Shown here one piece after another: positions 26,383-38,759 of a DNA stretch of 64,000 bases (its first letter is position 1; the number at the start of each line of letters is the position of its first letter). Source of the stretch: Myxococcales bacterium (GTDB lineage: Bacteria > Myxococcota_A > Polyangia > Nannocystales > Nannocystaceae); contig JACKDW010000019.1 in NCBI GenBank assembly GCA_020633295.1, positions 124,001 through 188,000 of the forward strand, read 5' to 3'. Under the pieces are notes generated by a model. The model did not search any database. It was given only the letters and a program-made list of their open reading frames with translations, and was not told the origin of the DNA. A program made the translations under genes and the position numbers.

Positions 26383-27933
26383 ATGCGAACGAACAGCCCG
26401 GCGTTCGGGGTTGAGCGCGGCGCGCTCGAGCTCGTCCTCGTCCTCGTCCTCCCCCTCCCCCTCGCGCTGACCCTGACGCTCGCGTCCGGCTGCGGCGACG
26501 ACGAGGGGGCGAGCACCGGCGCGAGCTCGAGCGCGAGCACCTCGCAGGGGACCACCGCGGAGAGCTCGAGCGGCTCGACCGCCGTCGCCACCACGACGAC
26601 GGGCGTCGGGCCAGGCGCCGGGCCGACCGCGGGCAGCGACGGCGCGAGCACGAGCACCGGCGACGCGAGCGCGACGTCGGGCGCCACCGGCGACGCGACC
26701 GAGGCCACCACCGACGCGCCGACGACGGGCGGCGGGGGCGGCTTCTGCGACGGCGAGGGGCCGATCGAGATCCCCGGCGACGACGACGCGTGCGTCGAGG
26801 ATCTCGGCAAGCAGACGTTCCTGTTCGCGCTGTGCTCGTGCTCGGACGTGTCGGCGAACAACTCGATCTTCACCGACGCCTTCGACTCCGAGGACATGAA
26901 CCCAGACCAAGATCCGCTCACGAGCGGCTCCATCGGCGTCAACGGCTCCTACGCCGTGACCGCGAGCAACAACATCGGCGGCTCGCTGTTCGTCGAGGAC
27001 TGGATCACGTCGACGAACACGCTCGACGTCGCCCAGGCGCTGCAGTGCGGCGACGAGCTGTCGGCCGCCGGCCTGTCCGTCGTGACCGGCGAGGGCTACG
27101 TGGAGCAGGACATCATCGCGCCCAACGGCAACCTGACCTTCGAAGACACCCTGCACATCAACCCGGGCAAGAGCTACGCCGGCGTCAACACGCCGGGCGG
27201 CGTCGCCGTCGAGCCGGTCGAGGTGCCCACGCCCTGCGACTGCGCGGACACGCTGCCGATCGACGCGATCGTCGCGGCCTTCGCGGGCGAGAACGACAAC
27301 GCGACGCTGCCGCTCGCCGACGACGCGCTGACCGGCCTCAACCAGCCCACGGCGCTCGAGCTGCCCTGCGGGCGCTATCACCTGGACGCCGTCGACGCCG
27401 ACACCGAGGTCACGATCAAGATCCTCGGGCGCGTCGTGCTCGTGATCTCCGGCAACATCGACGTCGCGGGCCCGTTCCGGATCGAGCTGGCCGAGGGCGC
27501 CGAGCTCGACCTGTTCATCGCCGGCGACGCGAGCTTCTCGAACTCGGTCGACATCGGCGACCCCGAGGTCCCGGCGGCGACGCGCGTCTACGTCGACGGC
27601 GCGGTCAATTTCTCGGGCGCGTTCAACCTCGCCGCCAACCTCTACATGCCGAATTCGGGCTTCAACGCGAGCAACGCGGTCGAGGTCTGGGGCTCGCTGT
27701 TCGTCGGCGGGCTCGCGCTCGCCGGCCCCCTGCAGGTCCACTACGACGAAGCGGTGCTCGACCTCGACGGCTGTAAGCCGCCCGGCGAGAGCTGCGACGA
27801 CTGTCACGACTGCCTCAACCCGACGCCCGCCTGCGTCGACGGGACCTGCGGGCCGTGTCAGACCCACGCGGACTGCTGCCCGCCGCTGGTCTGCGACTTC
27901 AATTCGGGCGAGTGCAGGCCGACGATCGAGTGA
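26383..27933 (+). CDS. Lipoprotein with DUF7305-like beta-helix and Cys-rich tail
   Basis: 516 residues. Unusually Leu/Pro-rich signal peptide ending ASGC (Cys37), then a ~75-residue Ser/Thr/Gly linker. The region at about 200-460 has short repeated beta-strand segments (GRVVLVISGNIDVAGPFRIEL, LFIAGDASFSNSVDIG, VYVDGAVNFSGAFNL) and a closing LYMPNSGFNASNAVEVWGSLF with VHYDEAV. This pattern is shared with DUF7305/PilX-type proteins that build a right-handed beta-solenoid. A Cys-rich tail (CDDCHDCLNP, CGPCQTHADCCPPL) follows. Likely cell-surface; binding partner unknown. Confidence 0.75.
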   Translation: MRTNSPAFGVERGALELVLVLVLPLPLALTLTLASGCGDDEGASTGASSSASTSQGTTAESSSGSTAVATTTTGVGPGAGPTAGSDGASTSTGDASATSGATGDATEATTDAPTTGGGGGFCDGEGPIEIPGDDDACVEDLGKQTFLFALCSCSDVSANNSIFTDAFDSEDMNPDQDPLTSGSIGVNGSYAVTASNNIGGSLFVEDWITSTNTLDVAQALQCGDELSAAGLSVVTGEGYVEQDIIAPNGNLTFEDTLHINPGKSYAGVNTPGGVAVEPVEVPTPCDCADTLPIDAIVAAFAGENDNATLPLADDALTGLNQPTALELPCGRYHLDAVDADTEVTIKILGRVVLVISGNIDVAGPFRIELAEGAELDLFIAGDASFSNSVDIGDPEVPAATRVYVDGAVNFSGAFNLAANLYMPNSGFNASNAVEVWGSLFVGGLALAGPLQVHYDEAVLDLDGCKPPGESCDDCHDCLNPTPACVDGTCGPCQTHADCCPPLVCDFNSGECRPTIE

Positions 27934-27945
27934 GGACCCGGCGGG

Positions 27946-28500
27946 CTAGATGCCCTTGGTGATCAGCCAGCCCTCGCCGTCGCGGATCAGCTCGAAGCGC
28001 GCGTAGTCCTGCTGGCGAGCGAAGCGCGCCTGGATGCGCTCGTTGCCCTCCTCGTCGAGGATCGGCTTCATGCGGAAGCTGGCGTCCATCCACACGTCGA
28101 CGGTCGCGCGATCGCGGTTCACGAAGATCTGCAGGTACTCCATGGTGAACCGGACCGACTCGATCTGGTTCATGCGCTTCTTCAGCGTGCGCCCCAGCTC
28201 CTCGTACACGATGTCGTCGTAGGGGTCGTCGGTGCCGCCCTCGTCGTAGTAGCTCTCGTGGGCCGTCGACAGGATCGTGGCCGCGTCCTGGCGCACGAAC
28301 GCGGTCCGGAAGCGCTCGAGCGTCTGCAGGATCTCGCGGTTATCCTCGGTGTCCGGGATCTCCGTGCCCGGGATCGTCGGGCCGTTCTTGCAGGCGGTGA
28401 GCGCCATGGGCGCGACGCTCACCGTCACCGCCCCGAGCAAAGAGAGCGCGAGCGCGGGGGTCGTGACGATGCGAGCGAACGGGCGAAGCAGACGTTTCAT
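27946..28500 (-). CDS. Lipoprotein with NTF2/SnoaL-like domain
   Basis: 184 residues from ATG 28500. Signal peptide with lipobox LTAC (Cys37). The mature part begins with a helix (NREILQTLERFRTAFVRQDAATILSTAHESYYDE), then four strands ending RQQDYARFELIRDGEGWLITKG, the layout of cone-shaped NTF2-like/DUF4440 proteins. These act as ligand-binding or enzymatic scaffolds; no catalytic signature is obvious here. Converges on the preceding lipoprotein gene with a 12-bp gap. Confidence 0.75.
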   Translation of the reverse strand: MKRLLRPFARIVTTPALALSLLGAVTVSVAPMALTACKNGPTIPGTEIPDTEDNREILQTLERFRTAFVRQDAATILSTAHESYYDEGGTDDPYDDIVYEELGRTLKKRMNQIESVRFTMEYLQIFVNRDRATVDVWMDASFRMKPILDEEGNERIQARFARQQDYARFELIRDGEGWLITKGI

Positions 28501-28802
28501 GGTCGCGGAGGAGGGGGCGCAGCGTGTCGCCGCTTCGTATAGCAAGCCACCGTCCACCGCAACCATTCGACGGAAAATCGCCGCAGATCAACGAGTTGAA
28601 TGAAAAACAGGCGCGATTTCTCGACTCGTGAACAGGCCGCGTTTGCCAAATTGACACTCGCTGTCGACGGGTCGTGTCAGGCCGTCGGAACCACCGCCCG
28701 ACGCGCGGGAGCGCGTCGGCGCGCGCCGTGGACGCGAGTTTTCACAAGCCGGCCGGCCCGCCTCCCGCGCCCGGGCGCGCGCGCGCTCGCTATGATGCTT
28801 TC
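28501..28802. other. Divergent intergenic region, no gene seen
   Basis: About 300 bp between the NTF2-like lipoprotein gene (leftward) and the PilZ gene (rightward). An AT-rich patch at 28560-28665 (AAATCGCC, TTGAATGAAAAACAGG, TTTGCCAAATTGACAC) probably holds both promoters; TTGACA-like TTGACAC is at about 28650. No coding potential was found. Confidence 0.5.
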
Positions 28803-29114
28803 GTGCCGCTCGTACAAGACGCCCGATTTCACCCCCGTCAACGCATCCACGCCCACGCGGACGTGATCGGCTCCGAGGTCGTGCTGGCGCGGACGCTCGA
28901 CGACCTCAGCCTGGGCGGCTGCAAGTTCTCGGGACCGGCCTGGGAGCCGCAGGGCACCACGGTCGAGCTCGTCATCAACTTCCTGGAGTCGGCCGAGAAC
29001 CTCCCGGTGCAGGGTGTCGTGATCCGCGCCAGTCAAAACGACATGGCGATCCGGTTCGAGGATCTGAGCGAAGAGCAGTTCGGCGCGCTGCGCACTCATC
29101 TCCAGGCCAACTGA
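28803..29114 (+). CDS. PilZ domain protein
   Basis: 103 residues from GTG 28803, a minimal single-domain PilZ. The cyclic-di-GMP-binding signature is complete: an Arg motif in HPRQRIHAHA near the N-terminus and DDLSLGGCKF about 20 residues later (D/NxSxxG). The beta-barrel continues through VELVINFL and MAIRFEDLS. Single-domain PilZ proteins are cytoplasmic receptors that couple c-di-GMP to motility or exopolysaccharide machinery. It stands alone, 150 bp upstream of the sigma-factor gene. Confidence 0.88.
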   Translation: MPLVQDARFHPRQRIHAHADVIGSEVVLARTLDDLSLGGCKFSGPAWEPQGTTVELVINFLESAENLPVQGVVIRASQNDMAIRFEDLSEEQFGALRTHLQAN

Positions 29115-29264
29115 TCCTGGCGACCCCTCGGTCATGTCGTCATCCATCTCGTCGTCGTCGTCGCCAGGGCTCGCACGCGCGACGACGCTCGGGCCCGACA
29201 GAAGGGCGCTTCCCTACCTCCGCGCGGCTCGGGCAGCCCGACTGGCTCGCGCGTCGTCTCGACC

Positions 29265-30119
<855 letters not shown>

Positions 30120-30168
30120 TTTGCGAGTTGCTTGGTTCAGGCCGCGACCTGAGCGACGCTGCCCATGA

Positions 30169-30774
30169 ATGATGGTGATGGCTCGCGCCGCGCGGCTGCT
30201 GACGGCCGCGCTCCTCTCGACCGCGGTCATGACGATCGCGTGCTCCCTGCCCGCGCAGGAGCCCGAGCGCGCCGGACGAGGTGACCGCTGTCCGGTGACG
30301 ACGTGGGAGAGCGCCTACGGAGATCCGACGCTCGTGCCCACGCGCGAAGGTGAGCAGGTCCGGCGGGACCTTGCGACCGCGTCCGCGATCCGCGAGACCG
30401 TGAAGTTCAGCGCGGGGGCGCGCGCGCGCGACGTCCACGTCGCGTTCCGCGGGCGCATCCGACCGCGACCGACCACGCGCTCCGCGGCGGCGGACGAGGG
30501 GCTCCCAGGCCAGGCCCGCGTCACCGTGATCGCGGCGACCGAGGCCGAGCTCGAGTCGCTGCGCCCGACCATCCACGAGATCGTCCGCGCGAGCGCCCGT
30601 GAGCCCTGGACGCCCGCGCAGACCGAGGTCGTGTTCGTCGCCGCCTCCGAGACACCGCCCGAGACGCCCGCGCGCGGCGGCCTCCTCGACCTCGCGCTCG
30701 CAATGGCGCTCATCGGCTTCGGCGCGAGCATGGGCATCAGCCTCGATCGCGCGGCCGCCCGTCGCCGCGCCTAG
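30169..30774 (+). CDS. SctJ/FliF-like ring-building lipoprotein (tentative)
   Basis: 201 residues. Signal peptide with lipobox TIAC (Cys25). The segment QVRRDLATASAIRETVKFS with RDVHVAF resembles the first ring-building motif of SctJ/FliF (helix followed by ARVHLxxP). GQARVTVIAATEAELESLRPTIHEIV followed by TEVVFVAAS resembles the second. A single C-terminal membrane helix (LLDLALAMALIGFGASMGISL) with a basic end completes the SctJ layout: lipid anchor, periplasmic rings, inner-membrane span. It is shorter than canonical SctJ (about 240-270) and no other secretion gene is nearby. It could be an unrelated lipoprotein. Confidence 0.5.
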   Translation: MMVMARAARLLTAALLSTAVMTIACSLPAQEPERAGRGDRCPVTTWESAYGDPTLVPTREGEQVRRDLATASAIRETVKFSAGARARDVHVAFRGRIRPRPTTRSAAADEGLPGQARVTVIAATEAELESLRPTIHEIVRASAREPWTPAQTEVVFVAASETPPETPARGGLLDLALAMALIGFGASMGISLDRAAARRRA

Positions 30775-30960
30775 GCCGTCGCGAACTCCACGCGACGCCT
30801 CGCTTGTCCTTTTCGCCGTGGGCGGGCTTGAGCCTCCGTGGGCGGCGCCTCCCGGCCGTCGCGGTCGTCGCCCAGATCGCGGGCCGCGAGGCCGGATGTC
30901 GCCCGCGCGTGCCGCTCGCCGCGTCAGCAGCGACCAGCGCGTCCGGTATCCTCGCGGGGC

Positions 30961-33438
<2,478 letters not shown>

Positions 33439-33767
33439 GCGAGGGCGCGCCGACGCGCTCGCGCCCGCGCTCACGCGCGCCTCGGCGCGCGCGCTCACGC
33501 GCGCCGGAGGCCGCGCCGCCGCGGCCTATCGAACGACGCGAGCTCACGGACGATCCGCACGCCCAGCGCGGGCGTCGTCGCGACGACCGCGCGCGGCTGC
33601 TCGCGCCGCGCGCCGCGACGAATAACATGTCTGTTCGACCATCTGTAACGAGACTCGCCCACGCGCGCCCTCGCCGGTGCCGGCGCCGCGCGCCGCCGGC
33701 CGCTCAACCGCGCGTCCGCTCACGACGCGCGGGCGCCCGCGTCGCGGGTAGATGTTAGGTTCCCCGC
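33439..33767 (+). promoter_or_regulatory. Intergenic region upstream of ECF sigma gene
   Basis: 329 bp, mostly very GC-rich with no coding signal, except an AT-rich island at 33618-33655 containing AATAACATGTCTGTTCG and ATCTGTAACGAG. It is a plausible ECF-type promoter region, with an AAC-type -35 and CTGTAAC about 17 bp on. An ATGTCT element recurs at 35389 just before the kinase gene. Confidence 0.4.
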
Positions 33768-34400
33768 GTGATCGAGTCCGAGGACGTCGCGCTGCTGCGC
33801 GCGTGGCGAGCGGGTGATCCGCGGGCCGGCAGCGCGCTGCTGCAGCGCTACTTCGACAGCCTGTACCGCTTCTTCGCCGCGAAGGTCGAGGACGAGGTCG
33901 ACGACCTGATCCAGCGGACCTTCCTCGCGCTCGTGCGGCACCGCGACGCGATCCGCGACGAGTCCAGCTTCCGCGCGTACATGTTCTCGGTCGCGCGACG
34001 CGAATTTTATCACCACCTCCGGACCCACCAGCGGCGACGCGCGCCGCTCGACTTCGGGACCGTCTCGCTCGCCGATCTCGGCACGTCGCCGAGCGGCGTG
34101 GTCGCGCGACGCAAGGACGAGGCGCTGCTCGTCGACGCGCTCCGGCGGCTCCCGCTCGACCTCCAGATCGCGCTCGAGCTGCACTACTGGGAGGACCTCT
34201 CGACCGCCGAGCTCGCGGCCGCGCTCGAGATCCCGCACGGGACCGCCAAGAGCACGCTCCGCCGCGCGCGGGCGCAGCTGCGCCGCGCGCTGGAGGAGGA
34301 GAGCTCCGCGTCGCCGGAGCTGGCGCGGAGCCTCGAGGACCTCGACGCGTGGGCGCGGGCCGTCCGCGCGGGCGACCGCGGCGGCAAGCGGCGCCCCTGA
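33768..34400 (+). CDS. ECF sigma factor A
   Basis: 210 residues from GTG 33768. Region 2 (ALLQRYFDSLYRFFAAKVEDEVDDLIQRTFLALV with RAYMFSVARREFYHHLR) and region 4 (LPLDLQIALELHYWEDLSTAELAAALEIPHGTAKSTLRRAR) are intact. A linker DFGTVSLADLGTSPS is shared with ECF factor B at 39.0-39.6 kb, so the two are paralogues. No anti-sigma gene is adjacent. A Ser/Thr kinase gene begins 1.0 kb downstream, recalling ECF groups partnered with protein kinases. Confidence 0.92.
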   Translation: MIESEDVALLRAWRAGDPRAGSALLQRYFDSLYRFFAAKVEDEVDDLIQRTFLALVRHRDAIRDESSFRAYMFSVARREFYHHLRTHQRRRAPLDFGTVSLADLGTSPSGVVARRKDEALLVDALRRLPLDLQIALELHYWEDLSTAELAAALEIPHGTAKSTLRRARAQLRRALEEESSASPELARSLEDLDAWARAVRAGDRGGKRRP

Positions 34401-34431
34401 GCGCGGCTCAGGGCGCCGCGGCGGCGCCCGC

Positions 34432-35124
34432 TCAGCGCCGGATCACGCGCTTCAGCGGCTTCTTGGCGTTCGCCTCGCGCAGCGTCTCGCGGGCCTGGAC
34501 GACGGCCGAGGCCTCGCCGCTCCCGGAGCCCTTGATCACGTACTGGTGCGCGTTCGTCCCCCACTTCTCGTTGTTGAGGTGGATCAGCGGGTAGGTGCCC
34601 TCCTTGCCCTTGAAGGACTTCTGGAACTTCGTCTTCCCGTCCTTGTTGAGCCGCACCTGCTCGTAGTGCACGTCGTCGCCGTTCGCGTCGACGAAGCAGA
34701 TCTTGACGATCAGGTCGTGCTTGGCCTTGCCGCCGGTGCGCTCGAGCGAGAGCTCGTACTCGGCGTTGAGCACCGGCAGGCCGACGAACTGACGCTCCGT
34801 CGACACGGCGCCGGTCTGCGGGCTGTTGTTCGGCAGCGCGCGCGGCCCGATCTTCCACGAGCCGTCCTCGCCCTTGTTCCACTCCTCCTTCATCTCCTCG
34901 GCCTTGTCCGCGAACTTCTCGACGTCCTCGATGCACTTCTTGGCCGCCTCCTCGTCCTCGGTGTTGAGCTTGTTGCACACGAGGCGCGCGACGGGCACGA
35001 AGAAGGTCTTGAGCTTGCTGTTGGCCTTCACCCACGTCGACTTGCAGCTCGTCCCGGCGTGCGAGACCGACGGCACGGCAAAGATCGCGGACAGGGAGAT
35101 GGCGAAAATCGTCTTCTTGAGCAT
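34432..35124 (-). CDS. Secreted protein of unknown function
   Basis: 230 residues from ATG 35124, with AGGA six bases upstream. A classical signal peptide (MLKKTIFAISLSAIFAVPSVSHA) predicts release to the periplasm. The mature part has a helical, Lys/Glu-rich section (residues ~45-95, cysteines in VCNKLN and KKCIEDV) and a beta-rich C-terminal domain (FVGLPVLNAEYELSLERTGG, HDLIVKICFVDANGDDVHYE, GTYPLIHLNNEKWG). Lower G+C and more Lys than its neighbours. No family was recognised. It sits between, and antisense to, the ECF sigma and kinase genes. Confidence 0.8.
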   Translation of the reverse strand: MLKKTIFAISLSAIFAVPSVSHAGTSCKSTWVKANSKLKTFFVPVARLVCNKLNTEDEEAAKKCIEDVEKFADKAEEMKEEWNKGEDGSWKIGPRALPNNSPQTGAVSTERQFVGLPVLNAEYELSLERTGGKAKHDLIVKICFVDANGDDVHYEQVRLNKDGKTKFQKSFKGKEGTYPLIHLNNEKWGTNAHQYVIKGSGSGEASAVVQARETLREANAKKPLKRVIRR

Positions 35125-35403
35125 TGGGTTCCTCTCGTTCGCCCAGCGACGCGCGCGGCCGACGTGGCTCTGCTGCTCACGCGGCGACGGTGTGCGACAC
35201 AGCGTCGGGGCATTGCCGAAGAGCCCGCGAGGGGCGGAGCGGATCACGATCACGAGAAACTTTCTTGGGTTCTGCTGTTTTTTCTCGCGGCCGGGGCGCC
35301 CGCCGCTCACCCGGCCGCCCGCCCGCCGCGCCCCGCGGCGCTTGCCGGGGAGGCCGCGCGCGTGCATCCTTCGCCCCGTCCACACAATCATGTCTCTTAA
35401 GTC
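35125..35403. other. Divergent intergenic region
   Basis: 279 bp between the secreted-protein gene and the kinase gene. The last 20 bases before the kinase ATG are AT-rich (ACAATCATGTCTCTTAAG, 35384-35401). That leaves no room for a Shine-Dalgarno at ATG 35404, so either the mRNA is leaderless or the in-frame ATG at 35413 is used. Confidence 0.4.
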
Positions 35404-36006
35404 ATGTTTGAAATGACGCCGGACTCCGACACGATCAGCGATCGGCTCGTCGCGGCGCGGGCCCCCGCGGGCGGCCTCGAGGCGGCGCGTCTGCTCGGCG
35501 AGCTCAACCAGCGCCTGTTCGGCCTCGAGGCCGAGCCGGTCGAGCTCGGGCGCTACGTCATCCTCCGCCGCCTCGGCGCGGGCGGGATGGGCGTGGTCTA
35601 CCTGGGCTACGATCGCGAGCTCGATCGCAACGTCGCGCTCAAGCTCCTGCGCGCGCGCGCGGCCGGGACCCAGGCGAGCGCGACCGCCGAGGCGCGCCTG
35701 CTCCGCGAGGCGCGAGCGCTCGCCCGCGTCGACCACCCCAACGTGATCGCGGTCTACGAGGTCGGCGAGGACGCGGGCTCGATCTTCCTGGCGATGGAGC
35801 GCGTCGACGGCTGCACCCTCGCCGAGTGGCAGCGCGCCCGCCCGAGACGTCGACGCGAGCTCGTCGAGCTGTACCTCCAAGCAGGTCGTGGATTGGCGGC
35901 GGCCCACGCGGCCGGGCTCGCGCACCGCGACTTCAAGCCCGAGCCGGCGTCAGCGGTCCAAGCGCTTGATCAAGCGAGACAATTCGCGGGCGCGAGACCG
36001 GCGTGA
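35404..36006 (+). pseudogene. Ser/Thr protein kinase, N-terminal half (interrupted gene)
   Basis: Encodes the kinase N-lobe: glycine loop LGAGGMGVVYLGYD, VALKLL lysine, helix-C region, hinge FLAMERVDG, up to catalytic-loop LAHRDFKP at 35911-35940. After that codon family similarity stops, and 22 unrelated residues lead to a TGA. The missing continuation (DNVLVSDD, DFG, APE, TPRs) is found at 42072-44111. A perfect 15-bp repeat lies at both break points, and joining them gives one open frame of 858 codons. As it stands the fragment lacks the DFG and substrate lobe and should be inactive. Confidence 0.9.
35928..35942 (+). repeat. Left 15-bp direct repeat of the insertion (CGACTTCAAGCCCGA)
   Basis: Identical to 42059-42073 and in the same codon phase of the split kinase (R-D-F-K-P). 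It is a target-site duplication or attachment-site core at the left end of a 6,131-bp insert. A shorter related sequence (GGGCTTCAAGCCC) occurs inside the insert near 39865. Confidence 0.9.
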
Positions 36007-36453
36007 CGAGTTCGTGACTCCTCCTCGACCGCGTCGAGCAGCTCGATCGCCGAGCGCGGCGCCCGCGAGGCTAGGTGCATGAATTTGTCGGTGTCGCCGC
36101 CCATGGATGACCCTTGGTACAGCGGCCGGTACAACGCGCGCTCGCCCGTACGGTCGAACGTGCCGATCACCTGCTTGAGCCGCGGGGTCAGCTTCGCGAA
36201 CCGGCCGCGCGCAGGCATCACCCTCACGTTCATCAACCGGGCGTGGAGGACAAGGCAGCCGTCGATGCCCGCAGGCAGCTCGTCGGGTAGGCCAGTCACG
36301 CTCGGGCTACTGCATACGCTGCTCCGCGCACATCCACCACCCACCCGAGTGCGGCTAGCGCTCGTGCTTGGCGCCGCTACAGTCCTTGAGCGCATCGACG
36401 CGGCCCGTCGGCGCGAGCTCGAAACCCAGCGCGCTGTCGTGGGCGTCATCCAT
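35970..36453 (-). pseudogene. Broken gene pieces at left end of the insert
   Basis: Two minus-strand segments have coding-like codon use in different frames. One is 36453-36355 (ATG, 32 codons, MDDAHDSALGFELAPTG, ending TAG). The other runs from about 36290 to 35970 (PARGRFAKLTPRLKQVIGTF, ALYRPLYQGSSMGGDTDKF, AIELLDAVEEE). They may be parts of one decayed gene or of two. No family was recognised. The plus-strand open frame over the same interval (36079-36474) has poor codon statistics. Confidence 0.4.
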
Positions 36454-36539
36454 ACGTGCATGACAATTCGCTGACGCTGGACGACACGTCACTGAACGCG
36501 CACTCTCAATCCACTTCGACGAAGCCCAGGAGACTCAAC

Positions 36540-36896
36540 ATGAGGAACACGGGACAACGCATCACCTACTCTATCGCCACCGTGCTCTTGAGCCTGTTGA
36601 TGCTCGCGTCGGCGAGCATGTACCTACTCAACCCGGACGAGGTCGCCAAGGTCTTCACCGCGCTCGGATATCCAACCTACCTCGTCTACCCGCTGGCCAT
36701 CGCCAAGTTACTCGGGCTGACCGCGATCTGGACACGCAAGAGTATTACCCTCGCCGAGTGGGCCTACGCCGGCTTCTTCTTCGACTTCATTCTCGCGTCA
36801 CTGGCCCACTGGAGGGTCGAGGATGGCAGCTGGCCGCTGCCGTTCGTCGCGCTCGCGCTGCTCCTCACCTCCTACGCTACGCGTCCCCGACCGTGA
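36540..36896 (+). CDS. DoxX-like membrane protein
   Basis: 118 residues from ATG 36540, with AGGAGA seven bases upstream. Four transmembrane segments (YSIATVLLSLLMLASASMYL, YLVYPLAIAKLLGLTAIW, EWAYAGFFFDFILASLAHW, FVALALLLTSYA) and the DoxX-like features FTALGYPTYLVYPLAIAK and GFFFDFILA. Inner-membrane protein; some relatives take part in redox or quinone-linked processes, but the role here is unknown. G+C is clearly below that of flanking genes, consistent with acquisition. A second ribosome-binding site and ATG (36940) follow but the reading frame is abandoned within a few codons. Confidence 0.85.
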   Translation: MRNTGQRITYSIATVLLSLLMLASASMYLLNPDEVAKVFTALGYPTYLVYPLAIAKLLGLTAIWTRKSITLAEWAYAGFFFDFILASLAHWRVEDGSWPLPFVALALLLTSYATRPRP

Positions 36897-37226
36897 TGAT
36901 TCAGCGCATTGTTAAACAGTTCAGAGGAGCACAATTGCTATGAAACTCTCAGGTGTCGGAAGGCACCTCGCTCACGCCGAGAAGAACGTCAGGCGCCCGC
37001 GAACGGCTCACGCGATCGTTCGAGCCTCGGTGAGGTCTCGCGCGACGCCGCGCCAGCCTCGAATTCGTGAGCGCGCCGGCGCGGCGACACGCGCGCGAGC
37101 GCGGGCGATCGTCCCGCACGCCCTCGACCTATCCACACGTTCCTGTCTCAACGCTCACGTCACTCGACACGCCCAGAAACTCACGATAACATCTCGCGCC
37201 GCCGCTACCGCGCCACAGGAGACGCC
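36897..37226 (+). other. Intergenic stretch with aborted gene start
   Basis: After the DoxX-like gene come GAGGAG and an ATG (36940, MKLSG), which looks like the first codons of a second operon gene. The sequence then changes character (high G+C, Arg/Ala-rich nonsense in frame). This looks like a deletion junction that removed the downstream gene. Nothing else was seen up to the next ribosome-binding site (AGGAGAC) at 37216. Confidence 0.35.
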
Positions 37227-37694
37227 GTGGGACACCGCATCGAGAACACGACCACCATGTTTCGCTCCGTCGTCTACAACATCAAGACCACGCCGGAGCT
37301 ACGCGGGGCGATGGAGCGCAAGCTCGAGGAGCTGACCGGGCTGATCGAAGCTCGCGAAGGCCGAGTGAAGCGCCTGCGCGAGGAGTACGAGATCGACGCC
37401 GAGCAGCTCGCGCAGCTCGTCATCAAGTTTCAGAACGACGACTCGGGCTTCGTCTCGTACAACCAGCAGGGCGGCGGGCCGCGCGAGAAGCTCGTGCCCG
37501 CCGGCGTGATCGCCAACATCATCCGCGAGCGCGAGATGGTGGACTCCGAGCGCAACCAGATACGCAAGCTCAACCTCATCCTGCGCAACATCAAGGACGA
37601 GGAGTTCTTCACGCACCCGCGCACAGGCGAGCTCGGGACGCGACGGTGCTTGCACGAGCTCACCGACTCCGAGCTGGAGTACCTCGGCTTCTAG
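37227..37694 (+). CDS. Coiled-coil protein of unknown function
   Basis: 155 residues from GTG 37227 with AGGAGAC four bases upstream; ATG 37257 is an alternative. Mostly charged helix (residues ~25-70, GAMERKLEELTGLIEAREGRVKRLREEYEID, and ~100-130, NIIREREMVDSERNQIRKL). A central turn QNDDSGFVSYNQQGGGPREK and a C-terminal HPRTGELGTRRCLHEL follow. No signal peptide. Not recognised. Codon use is host-like. Confidence 0.65.
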   Translation: MGHRIENTTTMFRSVVYNIKTTPELRGAMERKLEELTGLIEAREGRVKRLREEYEIDAEQLAQLVIKFQNDDSGFVSYNQQGGGPREKLVPAGVIANIIREREMVDSERNQIRKLNLILRNIKDEEFFTHPRTGELGTRRCLHELTDSELEYLGF

Positions 37695-37896
37695 CCTCTC
37701 GAGCGCCGACGGCGTTGGGTCGTGCGCGGTGACGATGACCCCATCGTCAACCGCGGCCGCGAGCCCGCGCGTGAACAGGGCTCGTCGTCGCCTGGACCTC
37801 GCTCACCGGCGGAGGCTCCTTACACGCTACAGGGCCTTACCGGGGTCGAGGCGCTCGACCCCGAGTCACCCAATTCGACGCGTATACCGCGGCGAG

Positions 37897-38250
37897 CTAC
37901 GAGCGCAGGATCGTCGCCAGCTTCTTGCCTCGGGCCAGCTCGTCAACGAGCTTGTCCATCCAGCGAATCTTCTGCATCAGTGGGTGCTCGACCTCCTCGA
38001 CGCGGACGCCACACACCACGCCCTTGATGAGCTGGGCGTTGGTGTTCATCTCGGGCGCGTTGTCGAAGAATTCCTCGAGCGTCGTCCCGTCCTCGATGCG
38101 CTCGACCAGCTGATCGACGTCGTAGCCCGTCAGCCAGGTTAGCACTTCGTCCAGCTCTTCTTCTGTGCGACCTTTCTTTTCGACTTTCTTCAGATACAGC
38201 GGATAGAGGCTGCCGAACGTCATGGCGAAGACACGCGCGAAGTTGGCCAT
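37897..38250 (-). CDS. DUF2200 family protein
   Basis: 117 residues from ATG 38250. Matches the compact DUF2200 family through most of its length: MANFARVFAMTFGSLYPLYLKKVEKKGRTEEELDEVLTWLTGYD compares with the usual short start, SVYPLYxxKAEKKGRT and a WLTGY motif, and MQKIRWMDKLVDELARGKKL is the typical end. Cytoplasmic; function unknown. G+C is lower than in the host backbone. Confidence 0.88.
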   Translation of the reverse strand: MANFARVFAMTFGSLYPLYLKKVEKKGRTEEELDEVLTWLTGYDVDQLVERIEDGTTLEEFFDNAPEMNTNAQLIKGVVCGVRVEEVEHPLMQKIRWMDKLVDELARGKKLATILRS

Positions 38251-38499
38251 TCCCGTGGATACCACGCAGCCGGCTCAACGGGGATCGATCCCAGACGAAC
38301 GGCGCCGGGGTGTGATGATGCGCGCTCGGTGATCAAGAAGGTACGCGCGCCCACAAAGAAAACCTCGGTGTTCACGATCGCCGAGATCGACCCGCCATTC
38401 AGGTCACGCGCACAGGCTGTGCCGTCGCGGCTCATCGTGCTCCTCAGCGTCGGCCTCCCGGGCCGCGTCCAGCAGTTTGCGGAGCACCCGCATCGCTGT

Positions 38500-38756
38500 G
38501 ACCTGGGTCTTCGAGAGAGCTCGTCCAGGCGGTCGAGCTCCTTGCGACTGAGCTGAAACAATTGGGCATCGGCGCTCTCCTCGGCGTGCTTCGCCTTCGA
38601 CGCGCCCGGGATCGCTACCACCGTGTCACCATAGAAATTGATGAGCCAATTAAGCGCCACCTGAGCGCGCGAAACACCATACGCGCTCGCAATCTCTCCG
38701 AGTTCGTCGACCAGCGATCGGCTGCGCTCCAAGTCACGGGACCGGCCGATCAGCAT
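38500..38756 (-). pseudogene. Aldo/keto reductase, C-terminal fragment
   Basis: About 85 codons of a classical aldo/keto reductase end: IASAYGVSRAQVALNWLINFYGDTVVAIPGASKAKHAEESADA, then LSRKELDRLDELS. The catalytic tetrad and the N-terminal three quarters of the barrel are absent. Upstream the frame runs into an unrelated OmpA-like fragment, and past the usual end the frame continues as noise to 38220. Non-functional. Confidence 0.75.
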
Positions 38757-38759
38757 GTG

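Noticed and set aside
36079..36474. 131-codon plus-strand open frame at the left end of the insert
   Set aside because: Poor third-position bias and no domain; the minus strand has better coding statistics in the same interval.
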